Below, piece after piece: positions 11,746 through 23,876 of a stretch of DNA of 64,000 bases. How positions within the stretch are numbered: position 1 is the first letter of the stretch; each line of letters begins with the position of its first letter. Where the stretch lies: the NCBI GenBank assembly GCA_963669155.1, contig OZ022586.1:20275102-20339101 (forward strand). Direction: 5' to 3'. The notes beneath the pieces were generated by a model. It had not been told where the DNA came from, did no database searches, and saw only the letters and a program-made list of their open reading frames with translations. Source of the stretch: Arbacia lixula (lineage: Eukaryota > Echinodermata > Echinoidea > Arbacioida > Arbaciidae). The translations under genes were made by a program, and so were the position numbers.

Positions 11746-12357
11746 AATTCCTAGCTATGGTTGACAACGAATTTTTACCGCATTGCGGCCACACCGCTCA
11801 ACTTCCAAGTATGTTGCTTTGAAGCCCGAATCCACACTGCGGTAAAACATACACGATATGAGAACGATGCAAAACTATGAAAAATCTTGTGGGCTTATAT
11901 CAATTGTGGGTCTTCTTCCATCTCGGTTAATCCCCTTTTTGTTTACAGATATAACTATAACAACCTCTTTGGGACCTAGTCCAGTGAATCTCGATGCCTT
12001 AACCATAATCATGATAGTCATCCAACCCACCCCTGACTAACCATTACCCATCAATTTCAAATTGTCGTTATGAATAAAACGAGGGCCGATTCGATCATAT
12101 GGCGTAATGGCGTTACCGAGAACCAATGTAAACAATGCATGTGACGTCACCTTTTCGGCGGCCTTTACGTCAGATGCATGTACAACTTTACACGATATCA
12201 GCCGTCACTTCTTATTTACGTGTCCACGCGCAGACGAGCTCATTATCAAACACTGCGAACAACGCTGCTCCGACCTAAACACTATTTCGGTGCTATTTAC
12301 ACCAGATAGCCTATACCAGACGTAAAACTTAACACGATATCAGCCTACAGTTCTTAC

Positions 12358-12448
12358 TTGCGTTTTTATTCGTAGCCGTACACGTTGACCCCAGCCATGA
12401 TTGTGAAGATTACTGCCACAAATCTCACACCTTCTCCTGCATTGTGGA
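12358..12448 (-). pseudogene. Gene B transmembrane exon, copy 1, with in-frame stop
   Basis: The length, 91 bp, equals that of the gene A exon, with acceptor TTTGCAG and donor GTAAGAAC. Phase 1 entry reads HNAGEGVRFVAVIFTIMAG then VNVYGYE and TAA. Gene A continues VNVYVCARTR. The hydrophobic segment is kept but is weaker, and the charged stop-transfer residues are replaced by the stop. Confidence 0.7.
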
Positions 12449-12948
12449 CTGCAAAACAAAACGAGGGATTGTTTTATTGAATATAACGTCTCAATATTGC
12501 TATGACTTCTCTTTCAGTTTCGTATTTCAGGTGCCTATAACCATCATAACGTACATCCATTTGACACAAACGGCATTACGCGATAACTTTCGGAATCCAT
12601 TAATGGAAAATGATATTCAACTTCAAGGATGCTACAATAGCAGATTTCTGATATGTAGCACCCGGGCCCTTCTTATAACAGGCATTTCTATCACTAAAGC
12701 ACCTTAACTACCCAAATATAAAGCACCCAAGCGCATATTACAAAAGGCATTTCTAGCACCCAAGCACCTAAACTAACAAAACATATCATGTACATAGCAC
12801 CCAATTCCCCATCATAACAGTCATTTATAGCACCTATGCACCTAAACTAACCAAATACCTAGCACCCATACCCTTTTCATAACAGGCATTTCTAGCACCC
12901 AAGCACCTTAGTAACCAACTATTTAGCATCCAAGTCCGCGTAACTAAC

Positions 12949-13092
12949 CAGAATTTCCTACAGATCCAGAAAAGCTCGAGTCACCGTCTGGCTCCTCTGA
13001 AGTAGTGGTATCCGCCGGAGTGGTGTCCGTTGGCTCCGGAGAGGAGAGTAAGGCATGCGTGGTGGCCTCTTGCTCATCAGGCTCACTGGTAA
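12949..13092 (-). CDS. Gene B stalk exon, copy 1
   Basis: The exon has 48 codons in phase 1-1, acceptor ATCATTAG and donor GTTAGTTA. It reads VTSEPDEQEATTHALLSSPE followed by a Thr/Pro/Ser/Asp-rich run, an extended and probably O-glycosylated stalk between the WSC domain and the membrane. It is homologous to 34604-34765 of gene A and almost identical to 14468-14611. Confidence 0.7.
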
Positions 13093-13888
13093 CTAATGAT
13101 GGTGTAACCATGGGAACACAACATGTGATAGAGAAATAGCCAAATACACACCTTTGTGTTTTGTTCGATGATTTATTTGTTTAAGGTATTAATTTCGCCT
13201 TTTTGAAGTGTACTTGTCAATGTTGATTTTCTGTTTATCCTTCAATTTTTCTTTGGTAAAAGCATATTTCAAGAATTTTTTATCGATAAGTTTAGAGTTG
13301 TGTAAAAACAACTTCCAGCTGATCGGGGCCATCCATCCTATCAGTGGAAGAAAGACGTGACATGTGATAGTGAAATAGTTCAATACACACCTTTTTGTTT
13401 GATAATTTCTTTGCTTTAGGTATTAATTTTGTCATTTTAAGTGTACTTGTCAATGTTCATTTCCTGTTTTATTTTCAATTTTCCTTTGGTAAAAAAAAAT
13501 TGTTTCAATTCTGTCTGATCAATGGTTTGGACACATGTAAAAAAACTTCTCGCTGATCAGGACCATACATCCTATCAGTCGAAAAAAATATTAATAGATA
13601 CATAAAACTCTTAATCCAAAGAAGATTCTCCAAAAGTGTCCCCATGTACTTTTGCCTCCTCACCAGCAAAATCAGTTAGATAGGACTTCATGTTGAAAAC
13701 TGAGATTCAGAAATTTACTAACGCTGAATCAAATAAACAGACAGACACACACGCATACGAAGACACAACATAAGCAAATTTAGGAATGATATCCTAATTG
13801 TTCTGGCATCGTCCCAAAATCTGGGTTTTGTTTAATATTAATGATTTCAAAAATTTTTAGACAATTTTGTCCTGGTTATCAGACGTTA

Positions 13889-13976
13889 CGTTTTTATTCG
13901 TAGCCGTACACGTTGACCCCAGCCATGATTGTGAAGATTACTGTCACAAATCTCACACCTTCTCCTGCATTGTGAT
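13889..13976 (-). pseudogene. Gene B transmembrane exon, copy 2 (truncated by duplication)
   Basis: This is the second copy of the exon at 12358, with acceptor TTTGTAG. It reads HNAGEGVRFVTVIFTIMAG, VNVYGYE and the same TAA stop. The duplication joint falls at the exon end, so the original donor is lost; a GTAACG in the joint could serve weakly. The stop therefore predates the duplication. Confidence 0.7.
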
Positions 13977-14467
13977 CTACAAAACAAAACGAGGGATTGT
14001 TTTATTGAATAAAACGCCTCAATATTGCTATGACTTCTCTTTCAGTTTCGTATTTCAGGTGCCTATAACGTGCATCCATTTGACACAAATGGCATTACGC
14101 GATAACTTTCGGAATCCATCAATGGAAAATGATATTCAACTTCAAGGATGCTACAATAGCAGATTTCTGATATGTAGCACCCGGGCCCTTCTTATAACAG
14201 GCATTTCTATCACTAAAGCACCTTAACTACCCAAATATCCAGCACCCAAGCGCCTATTACAAAAGGCATTTCTAGCACCCAAGCACCTAAACTAACAAAA
14301 TATACCATGTACATAGCACCCAATTCCCCATCATAACAGTCATTTATAGCACCTATGCACCTAAACTAACCAAATACCTAGCATCCATACCCTTTTCATA
14401 ACAGGCATTTCTAGCACCCAAGCACCTTAGTAACCAACTATTTAGCATCCAAGTCCGCGTAACTAAC

Positions 14468-14611
14468 CAGAATTTCCTACAGATCCAGAAAAGCTCGAGT
14501 CACCGTCTGGCTCCTCTGAAGTAGTGGTATCCACCGGAGTGGTGTCCGTTGGCTCCGGAGAGGAGAGTAAGGCATGCGTGGTGGCCTCTTGCTCATCAGG
14601 CTCACTGGTAA
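14468..14611 (-). CDS. Gene B stalk exon, copy 2
   Basis: A duplicate of the exon at 12949-13092, open and phase 1-1, so including one or both copies keeps the frame. It differs by an Ala/Val change (GTG against GCG). As the first stalk exon after the WSC exon in transcription order, it could be used alone or together with copy 1. Confidence 0.65.
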
Positions 14612-15504
14612 CTAATGATGGTGTAACCATGGGAACACATGTGATTGAGAAATAGCCAAATACACGCCTTTGTGTTTTGTTCGATGATTTATTTGTTTAA
14701 GGTATTAATTTCGCCTTTTTGAAGTGTACTTGTCAATGTTGATTTTCTGTTTATCGTTCAATTTTTCTTTGGTAAAAGCATATTTCAAGAATTTTTTATC
14801 GATAAGTTTAAAGCTGTGTAAAAACAACTTCCAGCTGATCGGGGCCATCCATACTATCAGTGGAAGAAAGACGTGACATGTGATAGTGGGATAGTTCAAT
14901 ACACGCCTTTTTGTTTGATAATTTTTTTTGCTTTAGGTATTGATTTTGTCATTTTACGTGTACTTGTCAATGTTCATTTCCTGTTTTATTTTCAATTTCC
15001 CTTTGGTAAAAAAAAATTGTTTCAATTCTGTCTGATCAATGGTTTGGACACATGTAACAAAACTTCTCGCTAATCAGGACCATACATCCTATCAGTCGAA
15101 AACAATATTAATAAATACATAAAACTCTTAATCCAAAGAAGATTCTCCAAAAGTGTCCCCATTTACTTTTGCCTCCTCACCAGCAAAATCATTTAGATAG
15201 GACTTCATGTTGAAAACTGAGATTCAGAAATTTACTAACGCTGAATCAAATAAACAGACAGACACACACGCATACGAAGACACAACATAAGCAAAATTAG
15301 GAATGATATCCTAATTGTTCTGGCATCGTCCCAAAATCCGGGTTTTGTTTAATATTAATGATTTCGAAAATTTTTAGACAATTTTGTCCTGGTTATCAGA
15401 CGAGACTAGGACCCATGTTTATGGTAGAACAACACAACACAATGTCTTACGGGTCCGGTTGTCTTGTAAATATGACTACTATCCATTACTTTAACAGTGA
15501 CATC

Positions 15505-16783
15505 CTAAGAAATTAGGGCAATATCAGCACCCCAATGGGGTTCAAATTTTGCACCCTAGTCAAAGGTGCAATTTTGAACCCTCTGATGAGGTTCGTTTTT
15601 GCACCTTGCGGGTTCAAAACTGCACCCCTTGGGGTTCAATTTAAAAGTAGTCGGGGTTCAATTCTACATCCATACGGTTCAAATTTGCACCCTTAAATGT
15701 ATATTTTTGCACCTTTGGCTCATTTTCCGCCAAACCCATCCATACAGGGTGCATAATTGAAGCTTTTAGGGTTTTTTTCTGAACCCCATACCCGGGAAAC
15801 CAAAAAAAAAAAAAAAAAAAAAAAACGTTTTGAAATGTTTTAAAACGTAGGTTTCTGGACGTTTTGTGAGAACGTTTTATGAACGTCAACATGTGAAAAT
15901 AAACAAATCCTTTTTGGAAGCTCGGTATTATTTATTTCGTATGATATATATTTCACATACACGGATGTAAACGCACACACAAACCTAACCCTACCTACCT
16001 ACCCTACACAACCCTAAACCTATATTAATCCTATCCTGTCTTATCATACCCTACTCCTATCGTGTTCAAACGCTCTCTTTCATATAAATTATATAGTACT
16101 ACGAGAATGTGCTCCAAAAAGTATTGGTAAGTGGAACTAAAGACAAATATGTTAATGTAATTATTTTTGTCTGTTCTCAATTAGGTGGCATTTATTGTTT
16201 TAATGTCTAAATGTCTAAATGTTTATTGAAATGTATACTTAAATATTCCTTCTATCTAGTTTTGTGCCGTTTATCTATTAAAATGTACAAAAATATGATA
16301 CAAGTCAATAGGCCTAATGCACGCATGAATATCCATTAGCATCTAAGTACGAAATACCTACTTGATGCCTTGTCTCTGCTTGCATGATTGATTGATCTAC
16401 ACCATCTAGCCGTTTAGTTCATGTACGATTACTTTTTTACGGAGAATTATAACTTTTATGTTTCGTTTGCGTGGATTCACGCAGCAAACTAATTAATGTT
16501 GAGCATTTTGTAATTTAACTTCATTTTCTTCCCATAATCTTTGAATCAACTTACTTTTATAACAGATACTGGCTGTAACATGTGAATAATATAATTGCTT
16601 TTCTGTTGGTTTCTGTACAAGACTTATAATCAATACAGAAAGGTTCAAAATTGAACCTTCCTGGAATTTGAACCCTGGTTCGTACGAAATAAACCGGCAG
16701 AGGTGGAATATTCAACCCGTGTCGAGATTGGGGTGCTAAACGCAAAATTGAACCTTAAACTGCAGCTTTATTTCTTAGTGTGT
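15505..16783. mobile_element. Candidate DNA element with GGTTCAA/GCACC subrepeats
   Basis: The ends are inverted: left CTAAGAAATTAGGGC near 15505 and, on the other strand at the right end, CACTAAGAAATAAAGC (near 16767-16783). Both then carry GCACCCCAAT. The left 280 bp is a run of degenerate GGTTCAAATTTTGCACC units in both orientations, and the right end has similar units (16635-16760). No transposase ORF is visible, which suggests a non-autonomous element in the intron after the gene B WSC exon. Confidence 0.45.
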
Positions 16784-16807
16784 AGCAACATTCTGGCAAA
16801 CACTTAC

Positions 16808-17131
16808 TATTGAATGTTGCTATATAGTTTATACCACCACAATTGGAGTAATTTCGGTCACCACTGCACGGCGAGTCACAGTAACTGCCCCAGTGCTGAT
16901 ATCCCAGCTCTGTTGTGTTGACGCCACAGGTGCATTCGATGCCCGCTCTGACCCCGGCAAACGTAATGGTGACGTCACGTCCGTTGAGCGTCTTGCAGTA
17001 CTCTAGGCAGCTTTTCGTCGTCATGTTGTCTCTATCTATGCATGAATAATTGGAGGTCCGGCCAGGAGGGCACGGGCTGGTAGCCAATGGGCGGGCGTCC
17101 TGGTCATCCATAAAGCACCCAAGGTATCCAT
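16808..17131 (-). CDS. Gene B WSC domain exon
   Basis: The exon has 108 codons, phase 1-1, with acceptor TTTTTCAG and donor GTAAGTG. It reads GYLGCFMD, SCLEYCKTL, ECTCGVNTTE, CDSPCSGD and NCGGINYIATFN. The ordered cysteines, the GxxCxC centre and the CGG end are diagnostic of the WSC domain, a secreted carbohydrate-binding fold. It is fully open, in contrast to neighbouring gene B exons, and aligns along its whole length with the gene A exon at 35870-36196. Confidence 0.85.
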
Positions 17132-18151
17132 CTGAAAAACGAAAAACATAGGCCAATTTATCAAAGGGTTATGATCAATTAATATTTTAACCCATGAACT
17201 GTGTGTATGGATATTTCATGCTGTGTTGATGTGGTGTGTAATCATATAAAACACAATGATGTTATGGTCCTGATATATAAACAAAATAAATGACATAAAA
17301 CCCAAAAAAGTAGTAATAATAAAATAAAATTTGACATTTCATTCTTAATCAACATCAACCTGATTCAAGCTCTAAAATGTTAAGTTATAACTGTTGATTT
17401 CCTTTGATGTTTATGCGGTATCATCGGGCAACGTCACCATTAAGACGTGCAGTCAGTAATCATTTCAGTAACTTCGTAACTTGACAAGCATTTCCCCCAT
17501 TTTGCCCTGGCTTGGTCACCTTTTCAAGAAGCATAATTTATGATAAAATCCCCGGCTTACTAACTCCTACTAAAAAGGAGATTTTTTTTCATGGTTAGCA
17601 TGGTTAGGAGATAAGAATGGCTAACCCGCTCTTCTCGTTATTATACATGGATATTAGGTGCAAAATGTATATCGGACATTTTCGTTATATTCGAACAAAC
17701 ATACCCTGTACAGTCTCGAAACCCTCACAACCCACTCAATTTAACAAACAACATACTCATACCCCTCTATGTTAACACTCAGAACAACATTTCACAAGTA
17801 GCTGGACGGGGATGTTTAAACTCCGACGACTAAAACGGATGTTCATGGAAGTCTGTAAACAGGTTGGTAACAATTTTCAGGATAGCTAACAGATTCAACA
17901 AGGGTATGTTTCACTATCAATGTGTAATTTGGGGCAATATTAATGGGAATTCATGATTTATTTCATTCCGGCTCCTGTACACAATTAAGGTGTGGACTCT
18001 ATTGCATTCTGTTGTGATTACGACGTTAATTTTGTTTTCTAGTTGATAATCATTTATGCACTTTAATCAGAATATTGCCAGTTTTACTGGTTTATGCGTA
18101 TTATTTCACCCACACACATAAATCAAGGAGAATCAAAAGTGGATGACTCAC
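17132..18151. other. Gene B intron between exon 3 and WSC exon
   Basis: About 1 kb of AT-rich sequence. I see no exon, repeat array or clear mobile element here. Confidence 0.5.
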
Positions 18152-18226
18152 CCGTTTGACATCTCACTGCACTTGGATAGGCGCGATCAAGTGCGTGTGC
18201 ACGACATCAAATTACAGTGTTGTCAT
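18152..18226 (-). pseudogene. Gene B exon 3 with nonsense codon
   Basis: A 75-bp, phase 1-1 exon, with acceptor GTACTTCAG and donor GTGAGTC. It reads DDNTVI, TGA, then CRAHALDRAYPSAVRCQTG. The gene A version is DTSTVIGYSAWTPDN and ends AVKCETG. The stop replaces Gly (TGA for GGA), while frame, ends and splice sites are kept. Because the exon is symmetric, skipping it would rescue the downstream WSC reading frame. Confidence 0.7.
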
Positions 18227-18592
18227 CTGAAGTACGTTTAGCATAATTGGGAGAAATTGGGGTCAGGCGAAAAAAATTCTGATAACTGTAAAATACAACA
18301 ACTTTACAGTGACAGCGTTAATTTGATTTGATTTAATTTATTTATTTTGTATTTGACTTCAAATACATCAAATGAGAATTTACATATCAACTATTCTAAA
18401 TTGGGAATATTTGAGAACAATAATGAAAAAAAAACCGATTAACCAAATAAAAGTTTATTCATCATACACCGGAGGTTGATTGAATTAAAGCATTTAACGT
18501 TAAGGTCATCGTAAAATACATCATACGAGATGAATCAAAGCAAAGAGAATTTTTTTTTTTTTCGAAACAATAAGCATAATTGTGTGACTTAC

Positions 18593-18670
18593 CTGTATAT
18601 GAATTACAATTTGATAGCAAAAACTCATAGGGGAAATTAACAACGGAAAGCAAATATGTGCAGTCATTGG
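18593..18670 (-). CDS. Gene B small Cys exon (possible SRCR second half)
   Basis: A 78-bp, phase 1-1 exon with a pyrimidine-rich acceptor (TTTATTTAAG) and strong donor GTAAGTC. It reads NDCTYLLSVVNFP and EFLLSNCNSYTG, adding two cysteines after the SRCR-like exon. Gene A keeps the start of this exon (NDCT-like KDCTYF, 39121 downward) but then loses frame and donor. It was found by splice signals and phase only, so support is moderate. Confidence 0.45.
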
Positions 18671-18898
18671 CTTAAATAAATAAATAAATAGATAAATAAA
18701 AATAAATAATTTTTGTCGATCATCTAGTGGGGTATGAATGTACTCGTGCAGTATGGACTTTCGTATTATTTTAAACTGAAGAAACAAAGAAGAAACGATA
18801 AGAATCCGAAATTGTGAATTACTAAAACACAGGATGTCTCATTTGCAAAAATTCATGAAACTCTGCAGGAATCGGCAGCAACGTGTGTGAAATTTCAG

Positions 18899-19137
18899 TT
18901 AGAGCCTCACGAAGCTTTTCAGGAAAAGTACAACACTATCAGTGTTTCGGTTTAGAACTTGGCGGCAGAAGTCTACATTCACAATCGTATTGCCTCTGTT
19001 AGTGCGCGATGCACCGGACACCACGGGCATGCTCCCATTGAACACATGCACAGACTGTGGTGCGGACCATAGCGCACAACGGTCACCGGTCTCTAGGCTA
19101 TAGGTTTCGGACGACCAGCCCAAAACCTCCTCAAAAT
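18899..19137 (-). CDS. Possible alternative terminal exon of gene B
   Basis: After CTAG at 19138, a phase-1 entry opens 78 codons beginning DFEEVLGWSSETYSLETGD and ending FLKSFVRL with TAA. The codon choice looks coding-like, but I recognise no domain and see no copy in genes A or C. If spliced after the SRCR exon it would give a secreted form. It could equally be part of an unrecognised transposon. Confidence 0.25.
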
Positions 19138-19597
19138 CTAGCGATCGTTATATTAAAGTAGGTTTCAAGCTCTATTATTGAAAGGGAAGTTTTATAGTAT
19201 CTACTTCAATTTTCCGTGGCGTTTACACAATTTCATATTTGGACCTGCAAAAGGGACACCCTGTCTTAAATACTCGAATTGGTTTCTCTCATGAACCATT
19301 CATAAAGGACCTTTATTACACTCGTGAGCTGCCCAAAATAATATTCCAATATAGTTAGAGCAGACTATTATACAAAGAAAATAGCTTTAGGGTGGTTTAA
19401 CAGTTTTCAGCTTAGTTGATAAACATCTTGAGAATCTCCATCATTTACAAAATCACAGTGTTGAAGTGAATACAATGTCTTGTGCTTAGCATAAGTGACA
19501 GCATACTACCTTTAAACCAAATAATGTCCTGGACTATGCGGATACTAATTTCATCGTGACGAAAAGAATGACTGCGATTGAAAGTGTTGTATCTTAC

Positions 19598-19840
19598 CGC
19601 GACAATGAATATGAAAGCTAGGCTCCTCGATAACATCTACCAGATATGGAGAGAAGCCGTCGAAAACTCGGTTCACATCGGGGTATCCAACAGTCCTGCA
19701 AATAGCTGTGGTCGAAAAGTAGGGATGATGTAAGTGAGCCATCGACCCTGTGACCAATGGAGGTTGACTGCCATCATCAGATGCAACAACAAGCTGAACA
19801 GTGCCCTCATGTGGTCCAGATCCGCCAACAAGAGACACAC
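19598..19840 (-). CDS. Gene B exon 2: SRCR-like domain, first half
   Basis: The exon has 81 codons, phase 1-1, acceptor TTTGTAG and donor GTAAGAT. It starts VSLVGGSGPHEGTVQLVV, contains AICRTVGYPDVNRVF and ends FHIHCRG. It is open and strongly similar to the same exon in genes A and C. Confidence 0.75.
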
Positions 19841-20670
19841 CTACAAAGAGTGATAATTGATTTGAACTCAGCTTCTGAGTATTTTTGTTCTCCAGTAATG
19901 AATGAATAAGAAACCCATTTCAACGAAATCCTTTTTATTCTTTTTATTTGTGAATGCTTTTGATAATTATGTAAATTGTTTTCATTTCTTTCATTTAATC
20001 GAGCTATTTATTCATTCATTCATTCTTTCCTTCTCTCACCATACTATAAAATCACGCATTTACCCTTGTACTTTTCTTTAAATTATATGAGCCGACATAC
20101 GTACGTAGGAGACCGACCAGTCAAGGGAATCTGCAAACACGTCCAACTTCATATTCAACAATTTCGAGTAAGCTTGGTCGGTGGTCACCGATTATTGGAT
20201 CTTTAATCAATATGTGCCTAATCTCATCATATCCCTGTCATTATGCGAGCTGTTCGGAGGACTGTAAAACTGCATGTCTTAACAACCCTTGCCTCCCGAA
20301 CGCTGCGAAAGAGTTGAATAAAATTTATGACTATAGATGTGGATTTATTACATTTTGGAAATCGATTTTCTGTATTTTGAAGCAGTCGTATGTATTAAAT
20401 GTTCGCTGAAAAAGCATCACTTAGGTTTCGTTCACTTCAATCAGTATTGTAATGTCCTGATTGTCTTTGCGATGACCCGATCATCAGATGACCATGCTGC
20501 GTGGACGATTGTGGTCTTTCAAGATATGATAAATAGATAAAGAGGAGGTAAAAACAAAAATAGGCATAATAAATATCAATGGGTGAAATGTTATTTGTTG
20601 AGATGCAAAGAGTGTTGCGTTATTGATGTGAAAGGAGAAAGTCGAAGACTAAGAGAAGAGAAAATCAAGA

Positions 20671-20705
<35 letters not shown>

Positions 20706-21016
20706 GATGAGTATACATAATTACACATTACGACATGATAATGGATGCTTTAACAATTACGAGTCAGAAATGTATAGAGGTCATAAAATCAATTGATAGA
20801 TTTGGACATTACAATATAGAGAGATATAGACAGGGAAATAAGAAGAAAGAAAGAAAAAGAGAGACAGAGAGAGAGAGAGAGAGGAAGAGAGGGAGAGAGA
20901 GAGAGAGAGAGAGAGAGGAAGAGAAGGAGAGAGAGAGAGAGAGAGGAAGAGAGAGAGAGAGAGAAAGACAGGGAGAGATAGATAGAGAGAGAGAAGGGGA
21001 AAGAGAGAGAGAGAGC
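20671..21016. repeat. GA microsatellites with short G run
   Basis: (GA)n at 20671-20695 is followed by a G run, and a second, longer (GA)n occupies 20865-21016 with AAGA interruptions. They lie in intron 1 of gene B. Confidence 0.9.
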
Positions 21017-21119
21017 CTTTATGTAATTATCGGGCGTAGAAATCATGAAGATCTTAGACATCAAGACAAAAAAACACTTGAGCAAACATAGGACATGAGG
21101 CAAGCCAAATGCTGTAAGT

Positions 21120-23870
21120 AAAATATTTAAATTTCCTTTGAATGCTTGTTCAAAGTCATGGAATCATGACGCTGAGCGCTTAATGGAGTTAGTAACCTCC
21201 TTCAATCTGAGGCAAACTGTTGAACTCCCAACCCATCAACATGGACACACGCTCGACCTCTTTCTCTCAAGAGAGTCAGATGATTTCATCAATCTATCAA
21301 GCACTAGCTACCTTCCTTCTGAACACGTTGCAGTAACCTGTCTTCTCTCCATTGGAAAGCCTGACTCGATTAAAATGTCAATTAAATGTCGAAATCTTCG
21401 CTCCATTGACATTGATTCTTTCCATCAGGACATATCAAAATCTAATCTTTGTATAACCCCTGGTGAGGACATTGATGAATTAATTGATCAATATGAAAAC
21501 ACCCAACGAGATGACAGGTTATGCCATCCTTTATCTTCTTCCAAAGTTTTGCCTTTGTCAGACAGAAATGATGAAACACCATTAGTTGAAGCCTACTCAG
21601 CTTTCTTCTGCATGTGAGGAAGTTGATCGCATTGTCGACGACCTCTCTACATCCAACTTACGGACCGACTTCACCAGGATTTCTCGCTTTGACCACAGCA
21701 CAGCATGTGAATCTGTCTTTGATACCTTTTCGGCACTCTCGGTAGAGCATATCACTAAGCTGGTCATGAACTCACCGCCATCCACATGCTCTCTTGACCC
21801 TATTCCAACATGGCTTGTCAAGAGATGTGTTGAAGAGCTTGCACCAGTTATAACTTGTATTGTAGACACCTCATTCTCTACAGGCTGTTTTCCTGATGCT
21901 TTCAAGACAGCTCATGTTAAGCCATTGTTGAAGAACTCAAAGTTGAATCCTGAGGAACTTTCTAGCTATAGACCTGTGGCCAATTAACTTTAACATGCTT
22001 AAGTTCATTGCAAAAGTACTTGAGAGGGCCGCTGGTTCTCAGATGCAAAGCTATTTGTCGGCAAACAAACTTCATTCATGGATGTAATCGGCTTATCGGC
22101 AGAATCATAACTGTGAAACTGCATTACTACGTGTCCATAATGACCTGCTCCTGAGCCTGGATCAAGGACAAGAGGCATTGTTAGTGTTGCTGGACTACTC
22201 CGCTGCTTTTGACTCGATTAGCCACGAAATACTTTCTCGAAGACTACAATTTAGCTTTGGACTCAAGAGCAGTTCACTGAATTGGCTCCATACCTATGTT
22301 TCAAATAGATATCAACATGTAGTAATCAATGACCAGGTTTCAAACCAACGTATCACACGCCAGGGTGTCCCACAAGGTTCTGTGATGAATCCTATATTAT
22401 TTACTTTGTATTCACCCCCATTAGAGACAATTTTGCAGAGTTATTGTTTTGGTTATGTGGTCCATGCTGATGATACTCAGCTTTATACGCTGAAGAATTC
22501 AGACCTACTATATATTAGTTATTCCTCAGTTAGAGTCATGTTTAGTAGATATAAAGTTGTGGCCATCATGTAATTTGTTACGACTGAACGCTGAGAAAAC
22601 TGAATTCATTCATTTGTCTTCTCGATTTAGAACAAAATTATATTACCATTTGTTTTGTGTAATGAGAGCTCACTACAACCCGCAAAGTGTGTTAAAAACT
22701 TAGGTGTGTTATTTGATGAGAATTTGTCATGAGTAAATCATATACGTAATATGTGTAAAATGTCTTAAGTCACATTGATAATTGTAATAGTATCTTATTT
22801 GGTCTCCCAGATATATTATCAAGTAAGGTACAACACATACAAAATTCTGCTGCTCGCTTGATAACATGTACTAAAAGATGTGAGTCTATAAGTCCTGTTT
22901 TGCATAACTTACATTGGTTACTCGTAAAAAGGCGAATTATGTTTAAAGACAGCCAGTCCCTTTTACAGATCACCACAAAACCATCGAAACATTGGCAAAA
23001 CATATAGAGAAGTGTTACCAAGCTCTATATTCACAATTTGAAACTGATACGTAGTGTAAAATTCAAATAATGCACGTAAACAACGTCTAATTAATAGTCT
23101 TTACCTCAGGCTCTTAGCAGTTTGTGTTGAAATATCTGCTTTATTGATTAATCTGTTTATTGAATTTTAAAACGCATTATGAAAAAAAATGTTCTATGGA
23201 AGGAATAATCTCCAAAGTTTGGAAGTTACTCATAAAATTAGGATTTTACACACGCATAATAACCACATAAATACTGTAACAAAAACTACGAAAAAAGTCG
23301 GTTTGAAATTTAACGGCTGAAATTTTTTACATATATATACAGAAAGCTTCAACATGCTATATTCTTAGAAATGGTCTTGAATCACACTTTCTTCAATTTA
23401 CGATCGTGATAGACGATTTCAAATTTTAAGCTTGCAAAAGGGACGGACAATCTTTAAGATTTTAGTCATTTCATATCGATGTTTGTATGGAAATTCTCCT
23501 GACTATATTCAAGAACTTATTAGTTTGTATAAATCACCTCGGGTTCTTCGTTCAAATTCAAAGAATCTTTTAGTACAGTACTCCGTTAAAACCAAGACAT
23601 ACGGTTAGAGGTTTTCTCAGTTTGCCGCACCTATGCTGTGGAATAAACTTCCATGCTTTATTCGAGAATCTAAAGCTGAGGATCAATTTCGCGCCAAATT
23701 GAAAACATTTTTGTTTCTTAGTGAATTTTAGATTTCAATCACTTTATCTTTGCCTAAATAAGGTTCTACTTCTTTCTCTATTTCTCTGTTATGCGCATTG
23801 CGACTTCACTGTAAAATTGCGCTATAACTACGTTTGACCCTTCCTTAATTCCATATCCGTATTTGAGAGA
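21120..23870 (+). mobile_element. CR1/L2-like LINE, inactive, with nested MITE
   Basis: The plus strand carries, in three frames, an endonuclease end (FNLRQTVELPTHQHGHTLDL), an RT entry (LDPIPTWLVKRCVEELAPV), RT core LLDYSAAFDSISHEILSRRL, RQGVPQGSVMNPILFTLY and HADDTQLY (the catalytic box), and the carboxy end FAAPMLWNKLP. The clade call rests on LDYSAAFDSISHEIL and the FSxAAPxLWNxLP end typical of CR1/L2 LINEs. Frameshifts and stops inactivate it. A 507-bp MITE splits it at the RIMFK/ILVISYRCLYG position. Confidence 0.85.
22947..23453 (+). mobile_element. TTAA-flanked MITE, copy 1 (nested in LINE)
   Basis: The ends AGACAGCCAGTCCCTTTTAC and (other strand) AGATTGTCCGTCCCTTTTGC form imperfect inverted repeats. 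TTAA flanks both sides (22943-22946 and 23454-23457). Removing the element plus one TTAA restores the LINE reading RIMFKILVISY, which proves the insertion boundaries. It is non-coding. TTAA duplications are the signature of piggyBac-type transposition. Confidence 0.85.
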
Positions 23871-23876
23871 CTCAAT

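Larger units (their letters stand above)
12361..15402. repeat. Tandem duplication of ~1.52 kb inside gene B
   Basis: Unit 1 (12361-13884) and unit 2 (13889-15402) are nearly identical throughout, both starting CGTTTTTATTCGTAGCCG and ending TGGTTATCAGACG. Each carries a transmembrane exon, intron and stalk exon. Each also contains about four copies of a ~60-bp minisatellite (GCATTTCTAGCACCCAAGCA) and an internal ~245-bp duplication (e.g. 13128-13372 and 13373-13590) that is single in gene A (34790-35050). High identity implies a recent event. Confidence 0.9.
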
